DNA of 64,000 bases from Phoebastria nigripes (lineage: Eukaryota > Chordata > Aves > Procellariiformes > Diomedeidae): NCBI GenBank assembly GCA_035582835.1, contig JAYKAV010002739.1, positions 1 through 64,000 of the forward strand. Reading direction: 5' to 3'. The notes below the pieces were generated by a model. That model had not been told where the DNA came from. It did not search any database and saw only the letters and a program-made list of their open reading frames with translations. The position numbers and the translations under genes are program-made. This document shows, piece after piece, positions 1 to 12,045 of this stretch (position 1 is its first letter; each line of letters opens with the position of its first letter).

Positions 1-208
1 CAACCACCCCGGCTATGCTCCCCCCGCCAGCTTCCCCTGCACCTGGCAGGGCATGGGAGGCCGAAAAGTGCCCGGTGCAAGCACCACCCAGCAGCACACA
101 AAACATCAATGGGCCATCAACGCTCCTATTATACCAAACCCAAAACACAGCACACCCTCCCCAGCTACTGGGAAGAAAGTTAACTCTGTCCCAGCCNGAA
201 CCAGGACA
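1..208 (-). mobile_element. ERV LTR fragment (5' end of LTR at 208, cut by window start)
   Basis: On the minus strand the element begins TGTCCTGGTT, followed after one N by GGCTGGGACAGAGTTAACTT and then a region ending in GC-rich sequence. This is the start of a common avian ERVL-family LTR. It is related to, but a different subfamily from, the LTRs at 10.8 and 23.1 kb: compare TGTCCTGG with TGTGCTGG. The other end is outside the window, so I cannot check the target duplication (right flank cactg). Short open frames here are not genes. Confidence 0.75.
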
Positions 209-307
209 CACTGGAAGAAACCGACTTTTTCACAGGAGATAACGTAAGTAGTACATAACAAAGTTAGTATTTTATCCCATTTTGCTTTTAACATTTGGAG
301 ACAGTTT

Positions 308-862
308 ATTTATACTGAGAAATAATGAAGGAACAAAAAAAATTCTCCCTTACTAACACAGGATACACCACTATCATCATTTTAGTTTACTACAACTCAA
401 TCACTGTTACAGTTTTCCTCTGTCACAAATTCAGAATCCTAACATAAACTCTGTACCTAATGAGTAGGTAAAGCCAAAAGACAATCACTTCTGGACTTTC
501 TTTTCTGAGTTCCATCCCCATGTGCTGGATGACGCCTTGGGTCAAATGCCTTCAGGACAACAGACTTCAACTACGTGAAAATACACTTATTGCGTTCAAC
601 TTAGTCAAATACGTGCTATTTGATACCTCTAAAGAGAACTTTTGGTTTTGCACATTTTGGAAAAGATTTGTAATAAATTTCAGTTGAAGAAATGCCTTTG
701 GCCAATGTGGTTGTCCTCAAAGCACGCTGCACTAATAGACAATGCACAAAACTAATGCTTCTCTTAAAGCAAAGATTATGACCCATTGCCTTATAAATGG
801 TATTCATTTCAATCTGATCTCCCTCTGCACGTAAATACAAAACCAGCCTGTCAAAAGAATCA
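308..862 (-). other. Candidate terminal exon on the minus strand (unproven)
   Basis: On the minus strand a good acceptor (TTTGTTGATTCTTTTGACAG, then GCTGG) is followed by a single open frame of about 77 codons, including RAEGDQIEMNTIYKAMGHNL and a stop near 616. After about 310 bp comes AATAAA (complement near 307-312). I do not recognise the peptide. A stop-free stretch of this size can arise by chance. If real, it could be the last exon of a leftward gene. Confidence 0.2.
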
Positions 863-2306
863 ACAAAGCTTTCAGATCATGCAGAACACTTAAACACTGT
901 ACAGNCCTCCCCAGTCACTTTTTTAAGTAGATGTACATCTGTAGAAAAAAAAGCACATGAATTCATGACCCCTTTCCACGGGGCGGGGAGGAGGCAGAAA
1001 GCACCTATCCCTTTCACGCCATAGTATACTTTGACTCAAAAACAGTCCCTACAACACAGGTAAAACAAATAACTTCCAAAACATGCCCAAGAGGCTCTAC
1101 AAGCAGTGTGCACGAGGATGCTTTTCAATGCTAATAGATGTAGATTATATAAACGTCGCCTTACTGTGTCTGACCTAAAGAATCACGATGAGAAAATAAA
1201 GACAAGAAACAGAAGAGAGCTGAGAGAGCTCAAGTATGTCAAAAGCATTTCTCTTACAAGGCCCTCCTATAGTAAATAGTATAATGGGAACCAAACAGGC
1301 TAGCGTAAGATACAACAAACCCTGGGATTCTGTGGGATACTGCTCCCAGGAGGAAACAGCAAAAGAAATGTACTCTCATGTCCAAAGACAATGCAGACCA
1401 CTAATGTTTCAAGGGCTGTGAAAGGAACAGAGCATAACAGAGTCTAAAATGTATCCCAAGTTACAAGCATCTTTTTCAGAAAAAAGTTAATTTGACATTT
1501 GAATAATATCCAAAATATTTCTTTTTCAAATAAAAGAAAGTATATGGAATAACAAATAATAACAAATACTGAGTTATAATGCTGTATTTTAAAATATGCT
1601 GCAATAGGCTGAGACATCTTCATGAGGTATGGAAACTTATTCAAAATCAATTAGAAATAAATTGCATAAAAAAGGCAGCCAAATATACATCCCTACAGAT
1701 TCCCAACATTAAATAGCAAATTTCCATGGCAATGAAAGGGTTGAAGCACACACACAAAGTGGGGACCTACTAGGGTATTATCTTTTCCATTTCAAATGTT
1801 GTATTTGTGTTCAAATTCCCGTGTGTGCTACTCATTGTTAAGATTCTAACCACCATTGGAACACCAGGTCTGTGTAATGAGAAAAGTTTGCTCTGAGATT
1901 GTCAGTCTCATTTGACTCTTACAGTTCATAATTTCCACATACCACCATATATAGTAAGACTATATGTTATCATTATTCTCTACAGTTCTTTAAATTAATT
2001 TCCTATTCACAAGACAGAGCTTGTATTGAATCCAGTTGAGACTTAGAAAGGTAGATCTCGGGTATAATATTTGGGCAGACAATGAGGCAGAAGGGAGTAG
2101 CTCCAACTTTTTTTCTAAAGGTCTGAGCTTAGAAGTACACCCAAGACCTTCATTAAGAATATGATGGCCCACTTGAAGGCTTACAGAAAACAAACACACT
2201 AGCATTCCAATCTATGCATCCTGCCTTGTCTGAGAAGAGCAGCAGAAACGTCGATACAATGTGAAAATGAGTTTCCATATCTGACTCTCCTTGATACACT
2301 GGATGC

Positions 2307-2330
2307 AAAAAAAAAAAAAAAAAAAAAAAA
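2307..2330. repeat. Poly-A tract (24 A)
   Basis: An uninterrupted A run; no processed pseudogene or SINE body is recognisable next to it. Confidence 0.9.
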
Positions 2331-5300
2331 GGTCTTTCTCTAAAAAGAACACAGACAGGATGATGCAGCCATTTTGAATTACAACGCTATGGACTTGATC
2401 CATGTCCAAGTAATCAAAGCAATCAATTCTTACTGATCAAATGAGTTACAATAAAATGTAACTACTTAACTGGACATGTGGACAGAGTAGTAGTTCTGGC
2501 TTATATAATATACATAAAAGAACTAAACTGGGCCAAGAGTTGTCTTCCTTTTTACAGATGGGTCAAGTAAGTTACTTCAGGATGAGTAGTACTGCACCCC
2601 TGAACAGACCTGGAATTTCTGTAGGCCAACAAGAAGAGGTTCAAATTTTAGTATTGAAAATACATGGAGTTCGTCATAGGAGGAATTATTTATCATATAT
2701 GTAATGCTTGGAGTTCTCAGCAACATAACTTGTTTTTAGAAATACTTTTTATTAATTGCAAAGGAGTTTTAAAATTGCATTTTATAATTATAAATAAATA
2801 TACTTCCAAAATGCAAAAATGCCTCTAGTCATCAGTTATGAACAAAAATATGTATACTTTGTACCTTTTTTCTTTGTATCTCTTCCTCCTCTCTCTACAT
2901 GACTCACAAGCTGTTTTAAAACAGCTCTGCAACATGCCTCAGAATTATTTCCAGATCTTCGAAAATAATTGCTGTCTCAGAGATAACTAAAAAGCAAAAT
3001 TTAGCTAGCATATACATTATTCTTTTATGCAATATTATTTCTATTATTTGATCATTTAAAATAGTGGTTCAGAAGGACACTATTTGTAAGAAAAATGATG
3101 ATTTTAACCATAAAAAATGGGTTTCACATCGTCAAAGCATATAGAACTAAAAAAAAAAAAATCAGGTCTCATTGATACTGATGTGAGGACAGATTAACTA
3201 TCTTTGCTTTAGGTTAGGACATAACTTATCCCAGAGTTTTCACTTATTTGAAATACGTGAATAATATTCAAATAATTGTTTCTGAATATGAAATTATTGG
3301 GTAAATAGTAAAACTGACATTAGTAGAAACATCATTAAAAGCAAATACTTAAGACAAACATTTTATTTATACACACAAATCAAAACAGACATCCTCATCT
3401 TTTTGGGCAGAACACTCTGGAAGAATGATTACAAAACACCACATGAGAAAGTAAAGTTCCTGAGGTTGAACTCTCTGGAAAGGGCTATGGATCTTTTGTT
3501 TGGTTGGGTTTTCCTCATCTCTCAGATACAGTATTAGGGTAGCTGCGGGAGTTCTACCTGGAGACAACAGGATTCTGGGAACAAAGGACTATACATGGCC
3601 ATCTTCCATATTTCCATACATGGGTATAAGACAAGTATAAGAGGAAAATGCATTATTTATATATAGGTATAAATACAAAAAAAAAAAAAAGGGGTTATTT
3701 CATGTTTACCACAGATACTTCTTCATTGTGCCCACTGAAAATAAGATGATTTTAAACTGGTCATACTAAACATGGTTAATATGTTTCTTCACAACTGAAA
3801 ATTACTTCTGTGGCCAAGGATCACATTGGCATGCAGGAAATCATTAAGGAGTATTTTACTGCTGTCCAACATGTTTAAATGAACTAATTTTATAACATAC
3901 CTGCAATGATGGAAGAAGCCAAAGAATTATTGCTGTTAGCTATTTTTAATACAATGTAGTCAGCAGATAATTGTGTTTGCCTTAATGTTAACTAATGCCC
4001 CTCCTACTGTGTTTTAAAAGGAAGTGGATCAGCAGGAAACATTTAATTTACAGCAGCTTCTTGCTGTTTATGTGCAAATCAGCTATCAGAATACAAACCG
4101 GTTATTTTATGTATGATTTATTTCTTCCTTATGGATAAAAATTCCTCTTTTAGAAGAAAACTTACATACCAAGTAACAGGGAGAAATATTTTAAAAATAC
4201 ATGAAATGTCAAAAGTTCACTTTTTTGCATTTATTGCTGCCTATACCCAGGCTGTTTCAGACTATTAAGAATATTTGTGAAACTGTGTCCCTCAAACCTG
4301 TAGCTAAGGAAACACAGTTGTACACAACAATTATATATCCTAAAACTTAATACTATTAATCACTTTCAATGTCATTACTGGGAGTGCTCAGCAAGAAATC
4401 TGAAAAGCAAAAGGGGAAGGGATTTTTGAATTCTGCTTTTATTATTTTAGGATGTTTTGTCTTGTTTTCCTCTGGGGGACCTGACTTCATTTTCTTTTTG
4501 TCTGCTTGACTGCAGTCCATATATTCATAAATACCACCTGTGGATGTGCTTACACAAAATTTTATACAGTATTTTCAAGGGTTTTTCAAACTGGACCACA
4601 GCTAGTCTGTTTGGAATGCCAGACAAGAAGACAGCNAAATAAAACAAATAGTTGCCATTTAGCCTCTAGTATATTGGTAGTATTACACTGCAGGGTTATT
4701 TCACTTAGTCTTTTTTCTCCTCCTAGAGAAATGATTAAATATTTCACATGTACTGTACGCTAGTTGTGTATAAGTAATTTCTGATAAGACGACCCTCATA
4801 AATAAACAAAAGACTTCTATGTATCTTACATACCCACAACAACTGTTTCAACAGAGCATCTTAGCACACCTTTCCTTTAAAACGATTGTATCATTTTGTG
4901 AAATGTCATTAAATAGCCATAAGACTCACAATTTCAAAAAGCTGAAATATGATCTCCAGCCATATACTTCATAAAAGAGTTAGTGGCTGGACATCAACTG
5001 TGCAAAAAGACTCTTTCTTTTCACCATTTAGCAATAATTGGCATACTTAATAAATTGCAGCAGAATAAGCTAACAGGGCAATGATTCCACAGTTCTACAT
5101 TCTGAAAAACAGCTTTTCTGTCTATGAACAACGAGGCAAAACTCTGTTGCCTAAATATCTCACAAACTAATCTAAGTTATATAGATCTTTAAGTACTTAA
5201 TTTCACTGATAAATGAGACATTTCAAGGTATAAATGGTCTATGCTGTTACCCAACAAGAATTGCATCTGCTGTCGTTTTCATTGACATAGTTTGGACCAA

Positions 5301-5539
5301 AAATTAAAGCCTGATAAAAATCACAATGAAAATCTAACTCATTAGAAGTAGCAATAAGTTATTTAGCAAGGTGAGCAGATATGAATTTGGGAAAAGGAAT
5401 TCTTACTTAAGAGTGTTTCTAACTTTTGAATAAAATGATTTTACATTTACTCTTTAGGGATCCTTAAAATATTTAACTATTACCTTACCCGTGTCTTCTC
5501 CTTCAAAATTCATTTGGTTAGGACAGTTTGGTGATGGGG

Positions 5540-5640
5540 GTCTCACCCCTGACTCTGCCACTGACCTGTTCTGAAATATTGCGTAAGATGTTTCATTTCT
5601 CTGAGTCTCCATCTTCCTTCTGATTATCTGTCAGCTCTAT
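5540..5640 (+). repeat. MIR-like SINE relic
   Basis: TGACTCTGCCACTGACCTGT followed by TGTTTCATTTCTCTGAGTCT and CCATCTTCCTTCTG parallels the MIR consensus (CTCTGCCACTTAC...TTTCCTCATCTG). It is divergent and short. On the minus strand it creates an exon-like open stretch with a donor at about 5475, which I regard as accidental. Confidence 0.45.
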
Positions 5641-8600
5641 TTATACACATTTGGAAGTATTTGGAAGGGGTTACCTTTCAGTCTATTTCTACAGTGTCCC
5701 ATGGAGTACGCTTTTTGATGCACTTAATACATATAATAAAAATTTACTCTTATTTATTAAGATTTTCTAAATTAGTATACACTAAGGAAAACCAGGTAAA
5801 TTTATTGTAATATTTCCAATAAATGGTAGATAAGTAATCATTAAAAAATACTAACAGTTCACAATCAGTTCAGAAGCACAAATCAACCAAACAATAAATA
5901 GCTTTCTTTTCAAGCGCTGCTTATGCTAACACTTAAAATCTAAAGCTACTTCTTGATTTGTCAGCCTGTGCGTTGAAGCCAGCTTAAGGAGTTCCTCCTC
6001 ACATCAAATCTTGAACCACTCTGCACAGCTAAGATTTGTCATTGTAACTGTTTCTGGGACTGTAACATAAGCCCTGTGACTACTACTGTGCAAACAAATA
6101 AAAAGCTATGGTCTCTGACTTTTACCTGTATTTACATAAATATTATATGTAGTTCTCAGAAAGTTTCTGTTTTAAGAAAACTTACAATTTAATTGTGTCT
6201 CATCCCTTTTTCTTATACATAAGACAGTAATGTTCCTTTTCCTTCCTCAAGCCTTTCTCTCTCATTCCCCGAATCTCATGAATTTCAGATCCTATCCACC
6301 TTGTCAAAAATGTCTTTGGGCATCTGTAGTCACTCACAAGAGAAGATCAGTAGTCACCCATACTTGTTTCTCAAACGCCTAGATGGACAAGAAGTCCTGA
6401 AGTTGCTACTTAGAAATGAGATCAAACGAAAATGCATTACAGTTCTCCAGGTCTGTTTATTGCAAGTCTTCAGTCACACCAATGTTACTGGTTATAACAA
6501 TAATTATTACTTTCCCTCCTTATAATACTAACAATTATATAGTTAGAAGAGCGTGAATTACATCTTATTATCATTTATCTGATTCTCCATACTTTCAGTC
6601 CTACAATATTGTTCTATTAGGTTCTATTGTGAGCGCAGCCTATCTGCAAACCTCTTACTTACCAGTAATAACGTATTCAACAATCTCAGCTTTTGTGTTC
6701 ACATGTAGTTTGAAGAAATAGCAATTTAAATATTTTCAATGTGTAAATTTAACTTATTTTTAAGGTGATACTAATTTTATGCCTTTTTAACACTCTTTTT
6801 TCACAGTAGATTTGAACTCTTTGTAAGTTCAAGCAAACAAGTGCAGTAAAGTCCTGCACTTCTGTTTAATAAGTGATTTTTATAAAATGATGCTATATGA
6901 AGAACAAGCATTTTTAATTAAGAGCAGCAGAAACTGCTACAGTAAATTCCATGTTTGGGTTGAGGTTTGTTCTAACAATTTTTTTAACAAGAAAGCTTAT
7001 CTAAGAAGTATGATACCAATATGCCAATTATTTTTAAAACATCTCTACTGAGAATATACTTCAGATCAATTTACATGATGCTTTAGTCCTAGCTGCTGTA
7101 GATTTTCCCTAAACTTTTTTCTATAGGGCAAAATGGTGCACTGAAAACCTGCTGACACAATATGCTACTATTTAGCAAGTTCAACATTTAAAAATAGAAT
7201 AGATAGTATCCCTGTATCCTCTAGTGGATCATTGTAAAAAAACCCAATTTGGTGTGATTTAACATGACACACAAAAACTGCTGTGAATGGAATAGCAACA
7301 ATATTACAACTTTAAAAGAATATTATATAATGTAAATTATACAGAAGAGCTCACATCATCTTCAGCATTAAAATCAATTTCTTTCTTATAGCTCTTTCCA
7401 GTGCAACTCAAAACATGAAGCTTTCTAAATCTCCTGTTTAATGACTAAAATAATGCAGTATTCATCCTGGACATCTGCTCTAATTGACAAATCCAGATGA
7501 ACTTTGTACCTTCTGCTTCAAATTTTGCCCTTACAGAATGAAATTATGTCATGGTATACTATTACGTTTAGCCTCACCACATTTCTAAAATAAGTGTTTC
7601 CTAAACCCCATTTATGTTCAAATAAATGATCACAAGTATTCTGGACCAAAATACTCCGGATAAATATATCACAGAATTCCAGGCAAAGATTAAGTACCAT
7701 AGTGCCCACTTATACTTTCATTACTTCATCACTTAGAAGGCAAAGGTAGGCTTCTCCAGTAAGATACTATAACATATTTTTTATGTTCTTGAATCAGGTG
7801 TCAAGCAAAAAATAAGTATAATTGTTGTTGAACACCTAAGAATATTGCATTCTCTTTATGCAGTTCTATAAGAAACGGTTGTTTCCTGTCCTTAGATCCT
7901 CAAGATTTTTGATCAGATTCATAACATTGCATCAGTTTCAACTTTCTGCTAGTGACATTGTCAATTTATTTGTCTCAAAAGAGAGCACTAATTAAACAAT
8001 TTTGGTATTAAAAGTGTACTAGATGACAATCCATTAATCTATCTGTCAAAGACTGCTCATCCATTTTTAATTCTCTCATCTAGGTTAAGATTTCTCTTAA
8101 AAGGTCACAGTTAGTTCAGTCCTCTGACTTTTATATTTTGCACAATGTCAAGAAATGTTACCACAATAATCAGTAGTTCTGTGCTTTTAAAGTGAACATG
8201 TTCCTAAATTAAAAAACCTATGTTTATTTCTCCGTTCATGCTTCTTTTTCCTCAAGTGATGATAACTNTTAAATTGTTCAAGTAACACACAAACAATTGA
8301 TATGACATGGGAAAACAGAAGAAGAAATTGATAGAATGAAATATTTTAAAATGCAGTATTTTTAAGCTTACTCATTTTTGTTTCCTATTCCTTCTAATAG
8401 TTTAATAAAAATTTCTTCCTTAATTATTCGCTAATGAAGTCTGGAGAGATACGGAAGGTTAAATAATTTTCCTTTTTTACATTGAATGGTAAGTATAAAG
8501 CATAGAACTTCTAAATTTTTTTATTAAGAAAACCCCAGAGATTCCCATGCCAGAGTAACTTCAAGCACTGACCCATCTACTTCTACACTTTGTACAGCTG

Positions 8601-9154
8601 ATAAAATCAGCACCACTGCTATTCTCTATGTCTGCCCATATTTCTCAGTGAATTTTTGTCCGTCTCCAGAAAACTTGGCTCCAAAAAAACCCCAATACTT
8701 CCCTGTATAGGGGAAGGATTCCCCTACAACTGGATTCCCACATATAACAGAAGTGCAACATTTTGCCTTTTTAAGTGGCTACCGATATTTTTACAAATGC
8801 TATTTTATTTTTATAGTTCTCACGGCACAAAGAAAGCAATGCTCATTTGAAAAAGACTGACTAGGAATTAATTCAAGCTCAAATAATCTTGACTAAATGA
8901 CAAACTTTGCTGTAGTATAAAAATAAGATAGCATTTCCAACAGTTTATGATTATAAAATACCATCTTTTGCAGATTATCAAGACAGGAGGGCAAGCAGAT
9001 TTCATTTCGTAAGGTCTTTTCCTCCTGAGTACAGAAAATGAAAATACATGCATTGTACGTGGCAAACAGAAGATAGAGGTTAATGTTATTTCCTTTCTTC
9101 TGCTTTTTGGAGGGACTTGTTTTATATTTCAGAATTTTAACAGAGAAGTAGAAA

Positions 9155-9620
9155 AATATCAAGGCCAAAAGGGACTATAACTAAATTAGCATGACCAGAC
9201 TTCCTATATGGGCCAAAGAATCTCCTGCTATTAAATCAAAACTAAATGTCTTTGTAAAAATTCCAAGTAATGACAACCTAAATCATGTGTTCCAAAGGTT
9301 AGTTACCCTCATCGTTAAAAGATATGCACCTTACTTACTAGTCTGAATTTGTCCACCTTCAGTTTCAAGCTTCTGGACCTTATTATATTCTTTACTTTTT
9401 TAAGGCCATCAAATACTAGAAATCTCATTTTCATGCACNTATTTGTGGACTCTGATCAAATTACATCTGAATCCTCACTGAAACATATTGAACAGATTGA
9501 GCTTTCTAAGCCTCTCATTATAACTCACATTACAAGAAGCCCACAAACATTCTTATAGCTATTTCTGAATACTTTTTCAATAATTTTTCCTTTTTGAAAT
9601 ATAACAACCGTAACTGCAAA
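9155..9620 (-). mobile_element. Old sauropsid-type CR1 fragment (3' part)
   Basis: The + strand shows GGCCAAAAGGGACTATAACT, then TTAGTTACCCTCATCGTTAAAA and CTAGTCTGAATTTGTCCACC, then ACATATTGAACAGATTGAGC. These landmarks are in the order of the reverse-complemented 3' end of CR1 families known from reptiles. Divergence is high. The short frames in it are not genes. Confidence 0.75.
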
Positions 9621-9879
9621 TAATATTACAGGAATAGTCTAACTTATGCCATTAGCTAATGTTGTCCTACTTCTCTATTGCTATACCATTTCTATGTCAG
9701 CAAACAGTACAGAAAAAAGTGATCTATACACCTAAACACATTACTCTGATCTTAGAGTACGAAAGATCTAAAACAACTTCTGAAGAAAATAAACCATTAA
9801 ATATATGAGGGTAAACAGAAAATGAGATAAAATGACATGANTATCAAAGTAATGCTGTTTGAATGACTGGATGTCTTTG

Positions 9880-10290
9880 ATAAAAGAGCAAATTTTATGG
9901 ACAAAGAAAAAGCAGGATAGGATTTATCCAGACCTCTGTAATACACTACAAAGAAATTTTACATAAAACGGGGATTAATGCTACAACTGTAAGAAGCAAG
10001 GAAGTGGCTATAGAGGAGATGTCAACTCCTGTGTGCTAGACCTCTGCCCTAGAGTGAGGTTAGTAGTGGAGTTCCTCAAAGATCATCTTTGGGAACAATC
10101 TTATTAAATATTTTTAAAACTGCCTGGCATAAAAAGTAGGTCTATGTCAATGCCTCCTAACCATGTGTCAATACAGAGAACTGAACTATGATAAAGGAAA
10201 AACTGGGTGACTTGGGGACTGGAGTAATAGAAGTGTCATGACATTTAATAATACAAAGTATGAGGTTGGGACACAGGCTCAGCGCTCAAG
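9880..10290 (+). mobile_element. Old CR1 fragment (RT region)
   Basis: Reads GTTCCTCAAAGATCATCTTT (the CR1 'VPQGS' position) and later GACTGGAGTAATAGAAGTGT, then ACATTTAATAATACAAAGTA, matching the W..N...TFN..K.EV stretch in the second half of CR1 ORF2. It is highly decayed. It is probably part of the same insertion as 11740-12045. Confidence 0.55.
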
Positions 10291-10790
10291 GCTTCTTAGC
10301 AGTGTATACCAAATTGGATTTTGATGCCCTCAAGGAGAGGATAAAATTACTTATTTTCTCAGCATGAACAGGCATCAAAACTATATTTCATGGTGATGAC
10401 AGAGGAACCAGGACAGGAACATCTTCCCTGAGAAGTTTGTGTGCGGCTGAGCTAAGCAACATCCCTACCAGGAATACCAGATAGCCATAGTCCCACTGCC
10501 TTTTGCACAAACCCCCCTCTGACTCAGGGCTGGGTCTGTGCACCCTGCCCGAGGAGGACAACAGAATGCTGCTGACCGAGGTGAGAGGTGAGACAGGCAC
10601 ATCCCAGGTCAAAAGAACTTCCAGTTCCAACATCATATAGGCAAGATCCCACAGTCTGCTCTGTACTCACCTATGTCAACAGCCAAATCCTCCTAGAACA
10701 CTTTGTTGTCTCCAATCTGGAGAAATGAAGAGGAGGGGAGAAAAGCCACAACTGAGTAAAACTCCCTAGTCCCAGTAATATGTGGCTATG

Positions 10791-11385
10791 TGTGCTGGTT
10801 TTGGCTGGGATAGGGTTAGTTTTCTTCGTAGTAGCTAGCATGGGGCTATGGTTTGGATTTGTNCTGGAAACAGTGTTGATAACACAGGNATGTTTTAGCG
10901 ACTGCTGAGCAGTGCTTACACAGAGTCAAGGCCTTTTCCGTTTCTCACCCCACNCCACCAGCGAGTAGGCTGGGGGTGCACAAGAAGCTGGGAGGGGACA
11001 CAGCTGGGACAGCTGACCCCAACTGACCAAAGCAATATTCCATACCATATGACGTCATGCTCAGTGTATAAAGCTGGGGGAAGAAGAAGGAAGGGGGGCA
11101 CGTTCGGAGCGATGGCATTTGTCTTCCCAAGTAACTGTTAGGCGTGATGGAGCCCTGCTTCCCTGGAGATGGCTGAACACCTGCTTGCCGATGGGAAGTA
11201 GGGAATGAATTCCTTGTTTTGCTTTGCTTNTGTGCGCGGCTTTAGCTTTACCTATTAAACTGTCTTCATCTCAACCCACGAGTTGTCTCACTTTTACTCT
11301 TCCGCTTCTCTTCCCCATCCCACCAAGGGGGAGTGAGCGAGTGGCTGTGTGGTGCTTAGTTGCTGGCTGGGGTTAAACCACAACA
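10791..11385 (+). mobile_element. Solo ERVL-type LTR, 595 bp, TSD ctatg
   Basis: A complete LTR starting TGTGCTGG and ending ACCACAACA. It is flanked by a perfect 5-bp target duplication, ctatg, at 10786-10790 and 11386-11390. Five-base duplications are typical of the ERVL class. A CRE palindrome TGACGTCA at 11050-11057 and TATAAA at 11067-11072 mark the U3 promoter, and ATTAAA at 11254-11259 is the likely polyadenylation signal. There is no internal retroviral sequence on either side, so it is a solo LTR left by recombination. It lies between two pieces of an older CR1. Confidence 0.93.
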
Positions 11386-11739
11386 CTATGAAACCTAAAA
11401 ACACCCAGCCCTGCTAGAAGTAGGGGCCAGCTTTAAGCCCTTAAATCTATCTTCTACTCCCCCATGCTGAAACGAACTGCTTTCTATTTTGTTATCCCCT
11501 CTAGCAGCTAAGTTGACAGGGCTGGGGAAGAGGTGTGGGCAGAAGCGGCTGAGTACACAGCCACATGAAATTAATGCTTGCATGATCTTGGCACCCTGAG
11601 CTGCTAAGAGAGGATGAGCTATGGGAGCAATTCTGTATCATGATGATTTTGCAGACACATCAGTCTGTCACCATACACAACTATTTATGCCTAAATCTAG
11701 TTCTGTGACAGTTTCTCAGAAACTAATACACTGAAAACC

Positions 11740-12045
11740 TATTAGGGAAATGAAGATCATAACATATTAGTCAATCTCAGGACAACTGAGCCACCAATGT
11801 GATGCAACCCTACAAGGCAAACATGACCTTAAATCAGAAAAGATCACTTCAGTAGAGTAAGAGAAGTCTTTATGCTATTTTACATTGCACTAATGAGCCC
11901 CTGTGTATAAGGCTATGCAGAATTCTGGCAACATATTAAAGAAAAATGGATTTAAACTGGGACATGTGCAGAGAAATGTTTCTATGATGATCAGAGAATG
12001 GAAAATCCTCTGTTTTGTAAGAACCAAGTAAAAGAACTTATGCCT
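11740..12045 (+). mobile_element. Old CR1 fragment, continuation of the RT region
   Basis: Contains GAGCCACCAATGTGATGCAA (CR1 SHQCDA), then a stretch equivalent to the LVRPH..YC region (ATGAGCCCCTGTGTATAAGG), then GATGATCAGAGAATGGAAAA (CR1 MI.GMEN). This is the RT C-terminal order on the + strand. The LTR at 10,791 and unidentified GC-richer DNA separate it from the piece ending near 10,290. Confidence 0.65.

Larger units (their letters stand above)
209..9154. other. No confirmed gene
   Basis: AT-rich non-coding DNA. Apart from the candidate exon near 616-862, the MIR-like scrap at 5540 and A-runs, I recognise nothing. All open frames are under 92 codons, lack family resemblance and are probably chance. 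If the second CpG island starts a leftward gene, this would be intronic. Confidence 0.6.

Noticed and set aside
5475..5566. Exon-like open stretch on the minus strand with acceptor (ATATTTCAG) and donor (GGTAAGG)
   Set aside because: It overlaps a MIR-like SINE relic; MIR sequences often carry cryptic splice sites, and the peptide matches no family I know.
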